From Candidatus Aphodomonas merdavium (GTDB lineage Bacteria > Bacillota > Clostridia > Christensenellales > Aristaeellaceae), in contig DVLH01000050.1 in NCBI GenBank assembly GCA_018715585.1, positions 1 to 5,971 on the forward strand: 5,971 nt of DNA. The letters are read 5' to 3'. Positions 1 to 5,971 of the stretch are shown here, in pieces; position 1 is the stretch's first letter; every line of letters starts with the position of its first letter. The notes beneath the pieces were generated by a model. It was not told where the DNA came from. It ran no database searches and saw nothing but the letters and a program-made list of their open reading frames with translations. A program made the translations under genes and the position numbers.

Positions 1-1
1 C

Positions 2-295
2 TATTTTTCTCGATACTTCAAATGCACAACTGGCATGACTTTTTCACGGTATTTAAATGCGATCAAGATTGACAAAGCCATCGACTTGATGGCAACCTCG
101 TCAAACCTCACCATGGCAGATGTCATGTCCCGCTGCGGCTTTAACACGCTGCGCAATTTCAACCGCGTTTTTAAAGAAATAACAGGCTTTACTCCCAGCT
201 CGCTCCCGGCCAATTATACCCTTAATCTGCGCGCGCTCTCTACGGTGGAAAGTTTCTTTGATCCTACCATAGCCGGTTCGCAGCAATTGACGTGA
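2..295 (+). CDS. AraC-family transcriptional regulator, C-terminal part (5' truncated by window edge)
   Basis: The frame is open from the first bases of the window to a TGA at 293-295 and gives 97 visible residues. They match the C-terminal half of the AraC/XylS DNA-binding domain. The sequence YFSRYFKCTTGMTFSRYLN is the end of the first helix-turn-helix (its recognition helix) plus the linker, IDKAIDLM is the linker helix, and the second helix-turn-helix follows with the family pattern GFNTLRNFNRVFKEITGFTP. The sensor domain and the true start lie upstream of the window. The Met at position 35 falls inside the domain and is not a start. After the usual FTP end there is a tail of about 30 residues with no recognisable motif. 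The gene is convergent with the Na/Pi-like gene. I saw no terminator for it, and its target and effector cannot be told from this fragment. Confidence 0.85.
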   Translation, partial: YFSRYFKCTTGMTFSRYLNAIKIDKAIDLMATSSNLTMADVMSRCGFNTLRNFNRVFKEITGFTPSSLPANYTLNLRALSTVESFFDPTIAGSQQLT

Positions 296-673
296 CCGGT
301 TTCCAGCAGCAGCCAGAAAGAATCAAAGCGTCTTTCCCGGCGCAACGGGGATCCGGCAAAAAAGGCAAACGATCCTCAACAGCATGACACAGGCAAAATG
401 CAAAAACAACTCTATCAGCGCCGTCTTGCAACCGGCAGCGCTTTTCGCCATTGCTAGCGCGCCCCCCCTTTGGGATAATGAGCCGCACAGCAAACAGCCG
501 GAACCCCCGGCTGAATCCCTGGCATGCGCAAACGTTCCGGCCACCGCTGCGCCTTCAAAAGGCTCCTCCGCTTTCAAAGGTTATGCCAAAGGCGCGTTAT
601 AAAGGCAAAACCGCAAAGGGAAACACGGCAAAAAGCGCAGGGCAACAGCGCTAGGTCCCCGGGGAAAACAAGC
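296..673. other. Intergenic stretch without a convincing gene
   Basis: This region lies between the convergent AraC-type gene and the terminator of the Na/Pi-like gene. Short open frames exist on both strands, for example 384-602 on the plus strand, but none has a ribosome binding site or a protein-like, recognisable sequence. Visible details are a run of seven C at 462-468, a 7-bp inverted repeat CAGCCGG/CCGGCTG with a 5-base loop at 495-513 that lacks a T tract on either side, a stretch at 601-655 rich in GGCAAA-like words, and the 10-bp palindrome TCCCCGGGGA at 656-665. No RNA gene, transposon end or CRISPR repeat is apparent. It may hold the 3' UTR of the AraC-type gene. Confidence 0.6.
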
Positions 674-700
674 AAAAAAATCCCCGGCTCTGCCGGGGAT
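674..700 (-). terminator. Rho-independent terminator of the Na/Pi-like gene
   Basis: A perfect 9-bp stem, ATCCCCGGC (680-688) with GCCGGGGAT (692-700), closes a 3-base loop. Read on the minus strand it is followed at once by seven T (A674-A680 on the plus strand, the last base shared with the stem). It begins 40 bases past the TAA of the Na/Pi-like gene at 740-742. The plus-strand side has only AAATC after the stem, so it should work mainly for leftward transcription. Confidence 0.9.
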
Positions 701-739
701 AAATCAAGCCAATCCTTGTGGGCTTTGTTCCTTAGCGCA

Positions 740-2506
740 TTATGGCCTTTGCTCGGGCAGCGAATATTTTTTTAAATATCCTTCAAACGCCGCTTCAAAC
801 TCCCGGCTGCCGCGCTTGACCGTATCCAAATATTGGTGCATATCTAGCGCATCATGCTGTGAAAGCTCCAGAATGCATCCGGCAATGTTGGAGCAGTGGT
901 CGGATACGCGCTCGAAGTTCGTCAATAGATCGGAAAGGACAAAGCCCTGCTCTATCGTGCACTCGCTCTTTTGCAGGCGCAGCACGTGGTTAAGGCGAAT
1001 TTTGTCGCGCAATAGGTCAACCACCTGTTCCAGCGGCTCCACCAGCGCCGCCTCGCGTAGGTCGTTGTGGATAAAACAGTCATACGCCATGGAGAGGATC
1101 TCCTGCACGGCAGACGTGATCGTCTCGATTTCATGGCGCGCCTCCGGCGTAAACGGAAGTTTTTTGTCCCGGATCTCCTCAGCGGATTCCACAAAGTTAA
1201 CCGCATGGTCCGAAATCCGCTCGAAATCGCCTATGAGATGCAGAAGTTTCGTAATTTCCCGCGCATCCGGCTCATCAAGGTTGAGCGCGGAAACATGCAC
1301 CAGGTACGTTCCGATTTTGTCCTCATAGGAGTCAACCTTCTCCTCCATCTCACGAACCTTTTCTGCCTTTTTGCCATCATAGGCATCCAAAAGGGAGAGG
1401 GCCTCCTGTAGCGACTGGCATGCTGTCTGCGCCATCATGCGCGTCACTTCATCCGCGCGCTCCACAGCCAGCGCCGGCGTGCCCATTAGCCGCTCGTCCA
1501 GCAGGTTCGCCTCCGCTTCCTTCTTATCGCGCACGCACAGGGTTGCTAGCTTCTCCAACTGCTGCGCAAACGGCCACATCAGCCCCACGGAGAGGAATTT
1601 GAACACCGTGTGTACCAGCGCCACGCCCCACATATTGATGGGCATATCCACGAACGAGAAATCCACAATCCAGTTCACTAAGCTGAACACGCTTAACCAG
1701 AAGATCACGCCAATGATGTTAAAAAACAAATGCACCAGCGCAGCGCGTTTTCCGTTTTTGTTCGCACCGATAGACGAAATCAACGCTGTTACACACGTAC
1801 CAATGTTCTGTCCCAAGATGATGGGGATCGCTGCCCCGTAGGGAATTGCTCCCGTGGTCGTCAATGATTGCAAAATACCAACGGATGCCGAGGAAGACTG
1901 AACCACTGCCGTCAGCACGAGGCCGGCCAACACGCCAAGCACGGGGCTTTGAAACATCGTCAGCACCGCGCGGAAATCCTCGCTCTCGCTTAGCGCGCCG
2001 ACCGCTTCCGACATCATCTCCATGCCCACCATCAGTACCGCAAACCCCAGCAACGTCGCGCCAACGTCCCGCTTTTTACCGCGCTTGACGAACATCAGCA
2101 GGCAAATGCCGGCGAGCGCCAGCAAGGGGATCCATGACGATGGCTTTAACCAGGCCACAGCGCTGGTAACAGAAGCCCCGCCGTCCAGCCCGGCGAGCGC
2201 CGTCAACCATGACGTCACTGCCGTACCTACGTTCGCTCCCATAATGACGTCCACCGCCTGGCGCAACGCCATCGTGCCGGAGTTGACAAAGCCGACCACC
2301 ATCACCGTCGTCGCCGAGGAGGATTGGATGATCGCCGTCACGCCAAGCCCCAGCAGGAAGCCGCGCGGCCTACTCGACGTCATCTTCCCCAGGATGATCT
2401 TCAGCCGAGAACCCGCGCCGCGCTTGAGCGCTTCGCCCATCACCTCCATACCGTATAGAAACAATGCTAGGCCACAGATAAGGTTCAATAAATCAAATAT
2501 GGTCAT
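740..2506 (-). CDS. Na/Pi cotransporter family protein with C-terminal PhoU-like domain
   Basis: This is a 588-residue integral membrane protein of the NptA/COG1283 type. The N-terminal part holds the two inverted Na/Pi-cotransporter repeats. The first carries QSSSATT at residues 61-67 followed by GANVGT near 90. The second carries QSSSAS at 203-208 followed by GQNIGT near 232. About eight or nine hydrophobic segments lie between residues 2 and 312. From about 340 to the end the protein is soluble, helical and PhoU-like, with two copies of the family signature: DFERISDHA at 427-435 and NFERVSDHC at 530-538. In PhoU these acidic residues bind metal clusters. The family is described as sodium-dependent phosphate transport, but many bacterial members are uncharacterised, so the substrate is an inference. 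The length is normal and both signature pairs are intact. The ATG at 2504-2506 has GGAGG six bases upstream. The gene lies 109 bases behind the HD gene on the same strand and ends before a strong terminator. Confidence 0.93.
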   Translation of the reverse strand: MTIFDLLNLICGLALFLYGMEVMGEALKRGAGSRLKIILGKMTSSRPRGFLLGLGVTAIIQSSSATTVMVVGFVNSGTMALRQAVDVIMGANVGTAVTSWLTALAGLDGGASVTSAVAWLKPSSWIPLLALAGICLLMFVKRGKKRDVGATLLGFAVLMVGMEMMSEAVGALSESEDFRAVLTMFQSPVLGVLAGLVLTAVVQSSSASVGILQSLTTTGAIPYGAAIPIILGQNIGTCVTALISSIGANKNGKRAALVHLFFNIIGVIFWLSVFSLVNWIVDFSFVDMPINMWGVALVHTVFKFLSVGLMWPFAQQLEKLATLCVRDKKEAEANLLDERLMGTPALAVERADEVTRMMAQTACQSLQEALSLLDAYDGKKAEKVREMEEKVDSYEDKIGTYLVHVSALNLDEPDAREITKLLHLIGDFERISDHAVNFVESAEEIRDKKLPFTPEARHEIETITSAVQEILSMAYDCFIHNDLREAALVEPLEQVVDLLRDKIRLNHVLRLQKSECTIEQGFVLSDLLTNFERVSDHCSNIAGCILELSQHDALDMHQYLDTVKRGSREFEAAFEGYLKKYSLPEQRP

Positions 2507-2615
2507 CTTCTTCCTCCGGAACGCGTTCCTTTTCCTCTCAGGTGTATTTCAAACGCCCAGGCACTCCTGCGCCGCCCTGGCATATGCGCATTTCCCTTTT
2601 ACGCAAAAGGAGCGG
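2507..2615 (-). other. 109-base gap between HD gene and Na/Pi-like gene
   Basis: No intrinsic terminator is visible here. The only compact hairpin, CCTTTT-ACGC-AAAAGG at 2595-2610, has no T tract on either strand. No promoter with good -35 and -10 boxes stands out. Read on the minus strand, a 26-codon frame starts at an ATG (2581-2583) and ends in a TGA (2503-2505) that overlaps the ATG of the Na/Pi-like gene as ATGA. It has only a weak AAAGGG ten bases upstream, and I do not annotate it as a gene. The gap could hold a weak promoter or simply be an untranslated spacer in a four-gene transcript. Confidence 0.5.
2513..2517 (-). promoter_or_regulatory. Ribosome binding site of the Na/Pi-like gene
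   Basis: The minus strand reads GGAGG six bases before the ATG at 2504-2506, in the context CGGAGGAAGAAGATG. This supports the chosen start, which also places the first hydrophobic segment directly at the N-terminus as expected for the family. Confidence 0.8.
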
Positions 2616-3275
2616 TTAGATCAGCTGCTGCTCGTTGATGATGAGCTTGAACTGCAATCCTAGTTTCTCCGCCGCCCTGCGGCAAAGCGTCATACGGTCC
2701 AGAAAAATTTCAAAGTAATCCATAACAGAGCTAATCTTCGGGTCGATTTGCAGCTTGAGCTTGATGAGCGTCTTTTCTTCGTTAATCTTGAGGATCGATT
2801 TTTCCACGGAATAGTTGACGCGGTCATGGATATCAAACGTTGCAAAATCCGCGTTGCGCACGCGGCTACGGCGCACGTCGGATTTATCTGCCAGGATCAG
2901 CGCGGCCGCCACGGGATTGACGGGCACGCCCGTACCTTCGTCGTGGTTGCCGATGGCTGTGACAATCAGCGCAATATCGTCCGCCTCCATGCGCAGCCGG
3001 TCGAGAATGCGAAAGGCCATCACTGCGCCGCTTTGCGAATGCTCCACGCGGTTGACGAGGTTGCCGATGTCGTGCAAATAGCCCGCAATGCGGCAAAGCT
3101 CCACCGTATGCGCGTCATACCCAAGCGTTTCCAGGATATACGCGGCCGTCTGCGCGACGCGGTTGACGTGCGCAAAGCTGTGCTCCGTAAACCCCAGCGC
3201 GCGCAGTGACTCGTCCGCGCGGGTGATATAGGTCTGAATTTCTTTGTTTTCCTGTAGTTCCCGATAGGTGATCAT
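2616..3275 (-). CDS. HD-domain phosphohydrolase of unknown substrate
   Basis: This 219-residue soluble protein has an HD metal-dependent phosphohydrolase domain. The likely metal ligands are visible in order: H32 and/or H36 in HSFAHVNRV, the HD pair H68-D69 in GYLHDIGN, H79 in VEHSQSG, H111 in GNHDEG and D130 in LADKSDVRRSR. The C-terminal part (about 145-219) is a compact alpha/beta region ending in LIINEQQLI. HD proteins of this kind usually hydrolyse phosphate esters of nucleotides, but the substrate here is not known. The ATG at 3273-3275 was chosen because AAGGAG sits six bases upstream. The frame stays open for another 201 codons upstream, but that part is the overlapping holA gene read in another frame. 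It follows holA by 17 bases, which implies cotranscription and perhaps coupled translation. Confidence 0.88.
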   Translation of the reverse strand: MITYRELQENKEIQTYITRADESLRALGFTEHSFAHVNRVAQTAAYILETLGYDAHTVELCRIAGYLHDIGNLVNRVEHSQSGAVMAFRILDRLRMEADDIALIVTAIGNHDEGTGVPVNPVAAALILADKSDVRRSRVRNADFATFDIHDRVNYSVEKSILKINEEKTLIKLKLQIDPKISSVMDYFEIFLDRMTLCRRAAEKLGLQFKLIINEQQLI

Positions 3276-3281
3276 TTCCGC

Positions 3282-3287
3282 TCCTTC
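3282..3287 (-). promoter_or_regulatory. Ribosome binding site that fixes the HD gene start
   Basis: The minus strand carries GAAGGAGCGGAAATG, with the GGAG core about six bases before the ATG at 3273-3275. The site lies in the 17-base gap after the holA stop. It decides for the 219-residue product against the 420-codon open frame that runs back into holA. Confidence 0.8.
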
Positions 3288-3292
3288 CGCCT

Positions 3293-4333
3293 TTATTGTT
3301 GTCCCTGCGCGGCGTTTGCATGCGCGCACAGCCGCAGCATTGCGCGCGAAAGCCCCGCCTCCTCGCGCAAGCGCCCGGACTTGATTGCATAATCCGTCTC
3401 CACGCATAAATCGAGCTTTTCGCGCAATGCGGCCGCACTTTCCTTTTGTGCCTGCGAAAGCAGCTTGCGCACGGCAAACGCAGGCACGCCAAGCTTCGCA
3501 GCAATTTGATCTTGCGGCACGCCTGCGCTGTTTAACAGCTTTGCATGCAGCATGTTGCGGTATTGCCTGGCAATCATCGCCAGCGCGCCGATGCGCCCCT
3601 CCCCATGCTCCACAAGCGCGTTGAGCAGCCGGAACGCTTCCGCCTCCCGCCCCGCCACAAGCGCGTCGGCCAGCGCAAAGACGGTGCATTCCGCCGTGCG
3701 CGTCGCCACGCGCTCCACATCCTCCTGCGTGATCTCCTGGCGTTCGCCCACGTACGCCGCAAGCTTGCCAATCTCCTGGGAAAGCCCCGCCAGTGCACGT
3801 CCGGAGACGAAAGAAAGATGCAGCGCCACGGCAGGCGCAATCGTCTTTCCCTGCGCGCGCAGCCGCGCGCTGATCCATTTGACAAGCTCCGCGTCGCCAA
3901 GCGGGTCAAAACGCACGGCCGCTCCCTTGCGGCAAAGCGCCTGCGTCAGCTTCTTACGCCCGTCCGCCAGGCCCTTGCAATAAAAGACGATGCACACCGT
4001 TTCCGGTAGCGCATCGAGATAGCTTGCCAGCCGCTGCGCATCCTGCGCGTTGGCAGCCGCCTTTTCCGCCGTCACAAGCGCGCACTCGCGCACCACGACA
4101 AGCCGCCTATCCGCCAGCACGGGCAGCGTTTCAGCGCATTCCACCAGCGCGCTGGCAGTAGGGTTCGTCAGCACGCTCTCGTTGAGCGGCTCCAACCCCT
4201 GCGGCAAAATCGCGCGCCGCAACGCCTCCAGCGCGCTCTCCTTGACGTATTCCTCAAGCCCTTCAAACAGATACGCCCGCGCAATTTCCCCACGCTTTAC
4301 CCGTGCAAAAAACTCCGTATGCGTTAGCGGCAA
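3293..4333 (-). CDS. holA: DNA polymerase III subunit delta
   Basis: The 346-residue protein fits the HolA family in length and pattern. HolA is the clamp-loader subunit that opens the beta sliding clamp in the cytoplasmic replisome. The N-terminal part has the family pattern YLFEGLEEYVKESAL (21-35), corresponding to the usual yLfyGeEeyl start of the AAA+-like domain. As expected for delta, there is no functional Walker A motif. Further family features are the LVVVRECAL strand (78-86), VCIVFYCK (113-120), the domain II segment around ALAGLSQEIGKLAAYVG (180-196), and the collar domain from about 216 (TVFALADALVAGREAEAFRLL). ARQYRNMLHAKLL (255-267) and the C-terminal DYAIKSGRLREEAGLSRAML also fit. 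The start is TTG at 4331-4333. An in-frame TAG lies at 4352-4354, and no other usable start codon occurs until far inside the protein. It overlaps the end of comEC by 10 bases, which suggests translational coupling. Confidence 0.92.
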   Translation of the reverse strand: MPLTHTEFFARVKRGEIARAYLFEGLEEYVKESALEALRRAILPQGLEPLNESVLTNPTASALVECAETLPVLADRRLVVVRECALVTAEKAAANAQDAQRLASYLDALPETVCIVFYCKGLADGRKKLTQALCRKGAAVRFDPLGDAELVKWISARLRAQGKTIAPAVALHLSFVSGRALAGLSQEIGKLAAYVGERQEITQEDVERVATRTAECTVFALADALVAGREAEAFRLLNALVEHGEGRIGALAMIARQYRNMLHAKLLNSAGVPQDQIAAKLGVPAFAVRKLLSQAQKESAAALREKLDLCVETDYAIKSGRLREEAGLSRAMLRLCAHANAAQGQQ

Positions 4334-5971
4334 AACCCTGTTACCTCCAGCCTATCCGGAAAGAATACCACGCGAATGGCGCCCTCTTCCCGCGTTATAT
4401 AGACACTCGCTCCGGCTTCCACAAGCCGGTTCATCGTCTGTTCATTCGGGTGATAACGGCTCTCACCGCAGGAAATCAGTGCAATGCGCGGGTTCATCCC
4501 TTCCAGCGCCCTTTTGTTGGATGCGTCTGCGCTGCCATGGTGCGCCACTTGCAAAATATCGCACGCAACGCCCTCCGGTTCCGTCGCCCCATCCCCGTCC
4601 CCGGTCAAGAGCAACGTCCATCCTTCCGTAACAATGCGCAGCGCAAGGGAGCGGTCGTTCGGCTCCGTACCGGCGCTTGTCGAGGCGGGCGGCGCGAAAA
4701 CATCTATCGTAACGCCGTCAAAACGCAGCGTATCGCCCGCACAAAGCGCCACAATTTGCGTTCCCGCATTCTTCGCCAAATTCAACAATTCGTCGTATTC
4801 TGCATCCTTTCCGAAAACTCCTGCTTCCACAGGGACATAGATCGTCCCAATTGGGACGTCATCTTCAAGCAGATCGGCCAGTCCCGAAAAGTGGTCCGCA
4901 TGCGGATGGCTGATAAACAGCGCTTCTACCCCGCCAGCATACCGGCGCAAATACGTTGAAAGCCCGCCTCCCCTTTCGCCGCAATCAAAAACATAGCGTT
5001 TGCCCCAAGCATGCAACACGCCGCAAAGGCTTTCCCCCACATCCAGCTGCTCGTAGAACACAGCCGGCTCCGCCAGGCACATCCCGCATAAGACGGCGCA
5101 AAGCGTTAATACTGCAAGCGCTGCAATCCGCGTGTGCCAGCTCCACACCACAGCGCTGCTAAGCAAAAACAACCCTGCATAATATGCCACTGCCGTCCAG
5201 GGCGCAAACGTGGGAATGCGAATCGTAGCAAAAGGCAAGCGGGAGGCAGCGGATGAAAGCCCCATCAGCATCGCGGCAAACCCACGCGCAATGCTAGCAG
5301 GCGCGGCGCCTAGCGGTGCATAAAGATAATCCAACGCTACCGCCACCGCCCCAAAGGGCAAAAGAAGCCCCACCAACGGCAGCGCAACCAGGTTTGTCAG
5401 CAGGCTGACGGCTGAAACCATGCCGAAACTCCCCACCATGGGCACAAGCGCGCCCAACTGCGCCGCCGCCGTCGTCATCAACGAACGCTTCAGATGCGAA
5501 AGCACCCCTCGATTCGTCCACCGCCTTGCTACCCTTTTAAAAAACAGAAGCCCTAGCACAGCGCCAAACGACATCGTAAACCCAGGGGCAAACAAATCCA
5601 GCGGCCGCACGAGCAAAATAATAAACGCCGCCAGCGCAAGGGACGTGAGCGGATCGCTCCTGCGCTTGAATGCACGCCCGCTCTCCAACGTCAGCAACAT
5701 GACCGCCGCACGGATGGCAGAATCGCGCATGCCTGTCAAAAGCGTGTATGCCGCAAGCAAAACTGCCAGCATGACCAGGCGCTGCCATGGGCGCGGATGC
5801 AAGAATGCGACCACGCTGCGCAACAGGGAAAACCAAAGCGCCACGTGCAACCCAGAAACGGCAAGGATATGCGCAATCCCGCTGCGATTCATCCACTGCG
5901 TCCACGCATGCGGCATCGCGCCCGTATCGCCAAGGAGCACCGCGCGCAAAAGCGGAGACGCTGCGCCAAAG
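4324..5971 (-). CDS. comEC: ComEC/Rec2 family DNA internalization protein (5' truncated by window edge)
   Basis: ComEC is the inner-membrane channel that takes single-stranded DNA into the cell during natural transformation. The visible part is 548 residues, and full-length members usually have 700-800, so the N-terminal OB-fold region and first membrane segments lie outside the window. The competence domain is recognisable from LLGDTGAMP and the SGIAHILAVSGLHVALW motif near its start, followed by about ten hydrophobic stretches. The C-terminal metallo-beta-lactamase domain follows. Counting from the TTG codon at 5947-5949 as residue 1, it carries HPHADH at 348-353 (bases 4891-4908), LLLTGDGDG near 451, VAHHGS near 470 and RYHPNEQT near 500. 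The usual DVGQGD motif at the start of this domain reads DVGESL (303-308). The TTG at 5949 is not the true start, because the frame stays open to the edge with family-like sequence. The gene is the first visible member of the comEC-holA-HD cluster. Confidence 0.93.
   Translation of the reverse strand, partial: FGAASPLLRAVLLGDTGAMPHAWTQWMNRSGIAHILAVSGLHVALWFSLLRSVVAFLHPRPWQRLVMLAVLLAAYTLLTGMRDSAIRAAVMLLTLESGRAFKRRSDPLTSLALAAFIILLVRPLDLFAPGFTMSFGAVLGLLFFKRVARRWTNRGVLSHLKRSLMTTAAAQLGALVPMVGSFGMVSAVSLLTNLVALPLVGLLLPFGAVAVALDYLYAPLGAAPASIARGFAAMLMGLSSAASRLPFATIRIPTFAPWTAVAYYAGLFLLSSAVVWSWHTRIAALAVLTLCAVLCGMCLAEPAVFYEQLDVGESLCGVLHAWGKRYVFDCGERGGGLSTYLRRYAGGVEALFISHPHADHFSGLADLLEDDVPIGTIYVPVEAGVFGKDAEYDELLNLAKNAGTQIVALCAGDTLRFDGVTIDVFAPPASTSAGTEPNDRSLALRIVTEGWTLLLTGDGDGATEPEGVACDILQVAHHGSADASNKRALEGMNPRIALISCGESRYHPNEQTMNRLVEAGASVYITREEGAIRVVFFPDRLEVTGFCR
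4344..4348 (-). promoter_or_regulatory. Ribosome binding site for the TTG start of holA, inside comEC
   Basis: The minus strand reads GGAGG ten bases before the TTG at 4331-4333 and lies inside the last codons of comEC (Leu-Glu-Val-Thr). It is the only strong site near the holA start and supports the non-ATG initiation. Ribosomes finishing comEC at the TAA (4324-4326) would stop within the holA start region. Confidence 0.75.

Noticed and set aside
273..308. Imperfect direct repeat CCGGTTCGCAGCA / CCGGTTTCCAGCA across the AraC stop codon
   Set aside because: There are only two copies with two mismatches, partly within coding sequence. It could be chance and has no link to a mobile element or operator.
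495..513. The 7-bp hairpin CAGCCGG/CCGGCTG as a terminator of the AraC-type gene
   Set aside because: It lies 200 bases past the stop and has no T tract on the plus strand. On the minus strand only TTT follows, and no gene ends there.
384..602. A 72-codon plus-strand open frame in the intergenic stretch
   Set aside because: There is no Shine-Dalgarno sequence before the ATG, the sequence is low-complexity Ala, Pro, Ser and Lys, and it resembles no protein I know.
573..603. A possible plus-strand promoter, TTCAAA then TATAAA
   Set aside because: The spacing of 19 bases is long, the -35 match is poor, and no gene follows on the plus strand, so it is likely chance.
2595..2610. The hairpin CCTTTT-ACGC-AAAAGG after the HD gene as a terminator
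   Set aside because: The stem has only six pairs, mostly A-T, and lacks a T tract on either strand.
2022..2663. A 213-codon plus-strand open frame across the start of the Na/Pi-like gene
   Set aside because: It is antisense to clearly recognisable coding sequence for nearly its whole length, is rich in Pro, Ser, Thr and Ala, and shows no family pattern. It is a shadow of the GC-rich real gene.
2748..3209. A 153-codon plus-strand open frame opposite the HD gene
   Set aside because: It is antisense to a well-supported gene, and I recognise no domain in it or ribosome binding site for it.
3276..3878. A 201-codon upstream extension of the HD-domain frame
   Set aside because: It lies inside holA in another frame on the same strand, its composition is Arg-, Ala-, Gly- and Cys-rich without family match, and a strong ribosome binding site sits directly before the ATG at 3273-3275.

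Overview
The window looks like ordinary chromosomal housekeeping DNA from a low-to-moderate GC Gram-positive bacterium, most plausibly a member of the Clostridia. The basis for this is the protein flavour, strong GGAGG-type ribosome binding sites and the comEC-holA gene order known from Firmicutes. No database search was possible, so the lineage is an inference. By eye the sequence is rather GC-rich for that group.

Layout: at the left edge (1-295, plus strand) is the C-terminal DNA-binding end of an AraC-family regulator whose start lies outside the window. A stretch of about 445 bases with no convincing gene follows. It ends in a clear intrinsic terminator that serves the minus strand. From there to the right edge everything reads leftward on the minus strand. 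In transcription order the genes are comEC (5' end outside the window), holA (delta subunit of DNA polymerase III, TTG start, overlapping comEC by 10 bases), a 219-residue HD-domain phosphohydrolase (17 bases after holA), and a 588-residue Na/Pi-cotransporter-like membrane protein with a C-terminal PhoU-like domain (109 bases after the HD gene).

The first three minus-strand genes are packed like one transcription unit. The fourth is codirectional, with no terminator in front of it and a terminator behind it, so it may be the last gene of the same unit or have its own promoter in the 109-base gap. The genes do not form an obvious single pathway. ComEC imports DNA, HolA is part of the clamp loader, the HD protein has no known substrate, and the NptA-like protein moves or senses phosphate or another ion.

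I did not find a new biological system here. The points most worth a second look are an altered DVGQGD-type motif in an otherwise intact ComEC metallo-beta-lactamase domain, the HD protein of unknown function coupled to holA, and the TTG start of holA.
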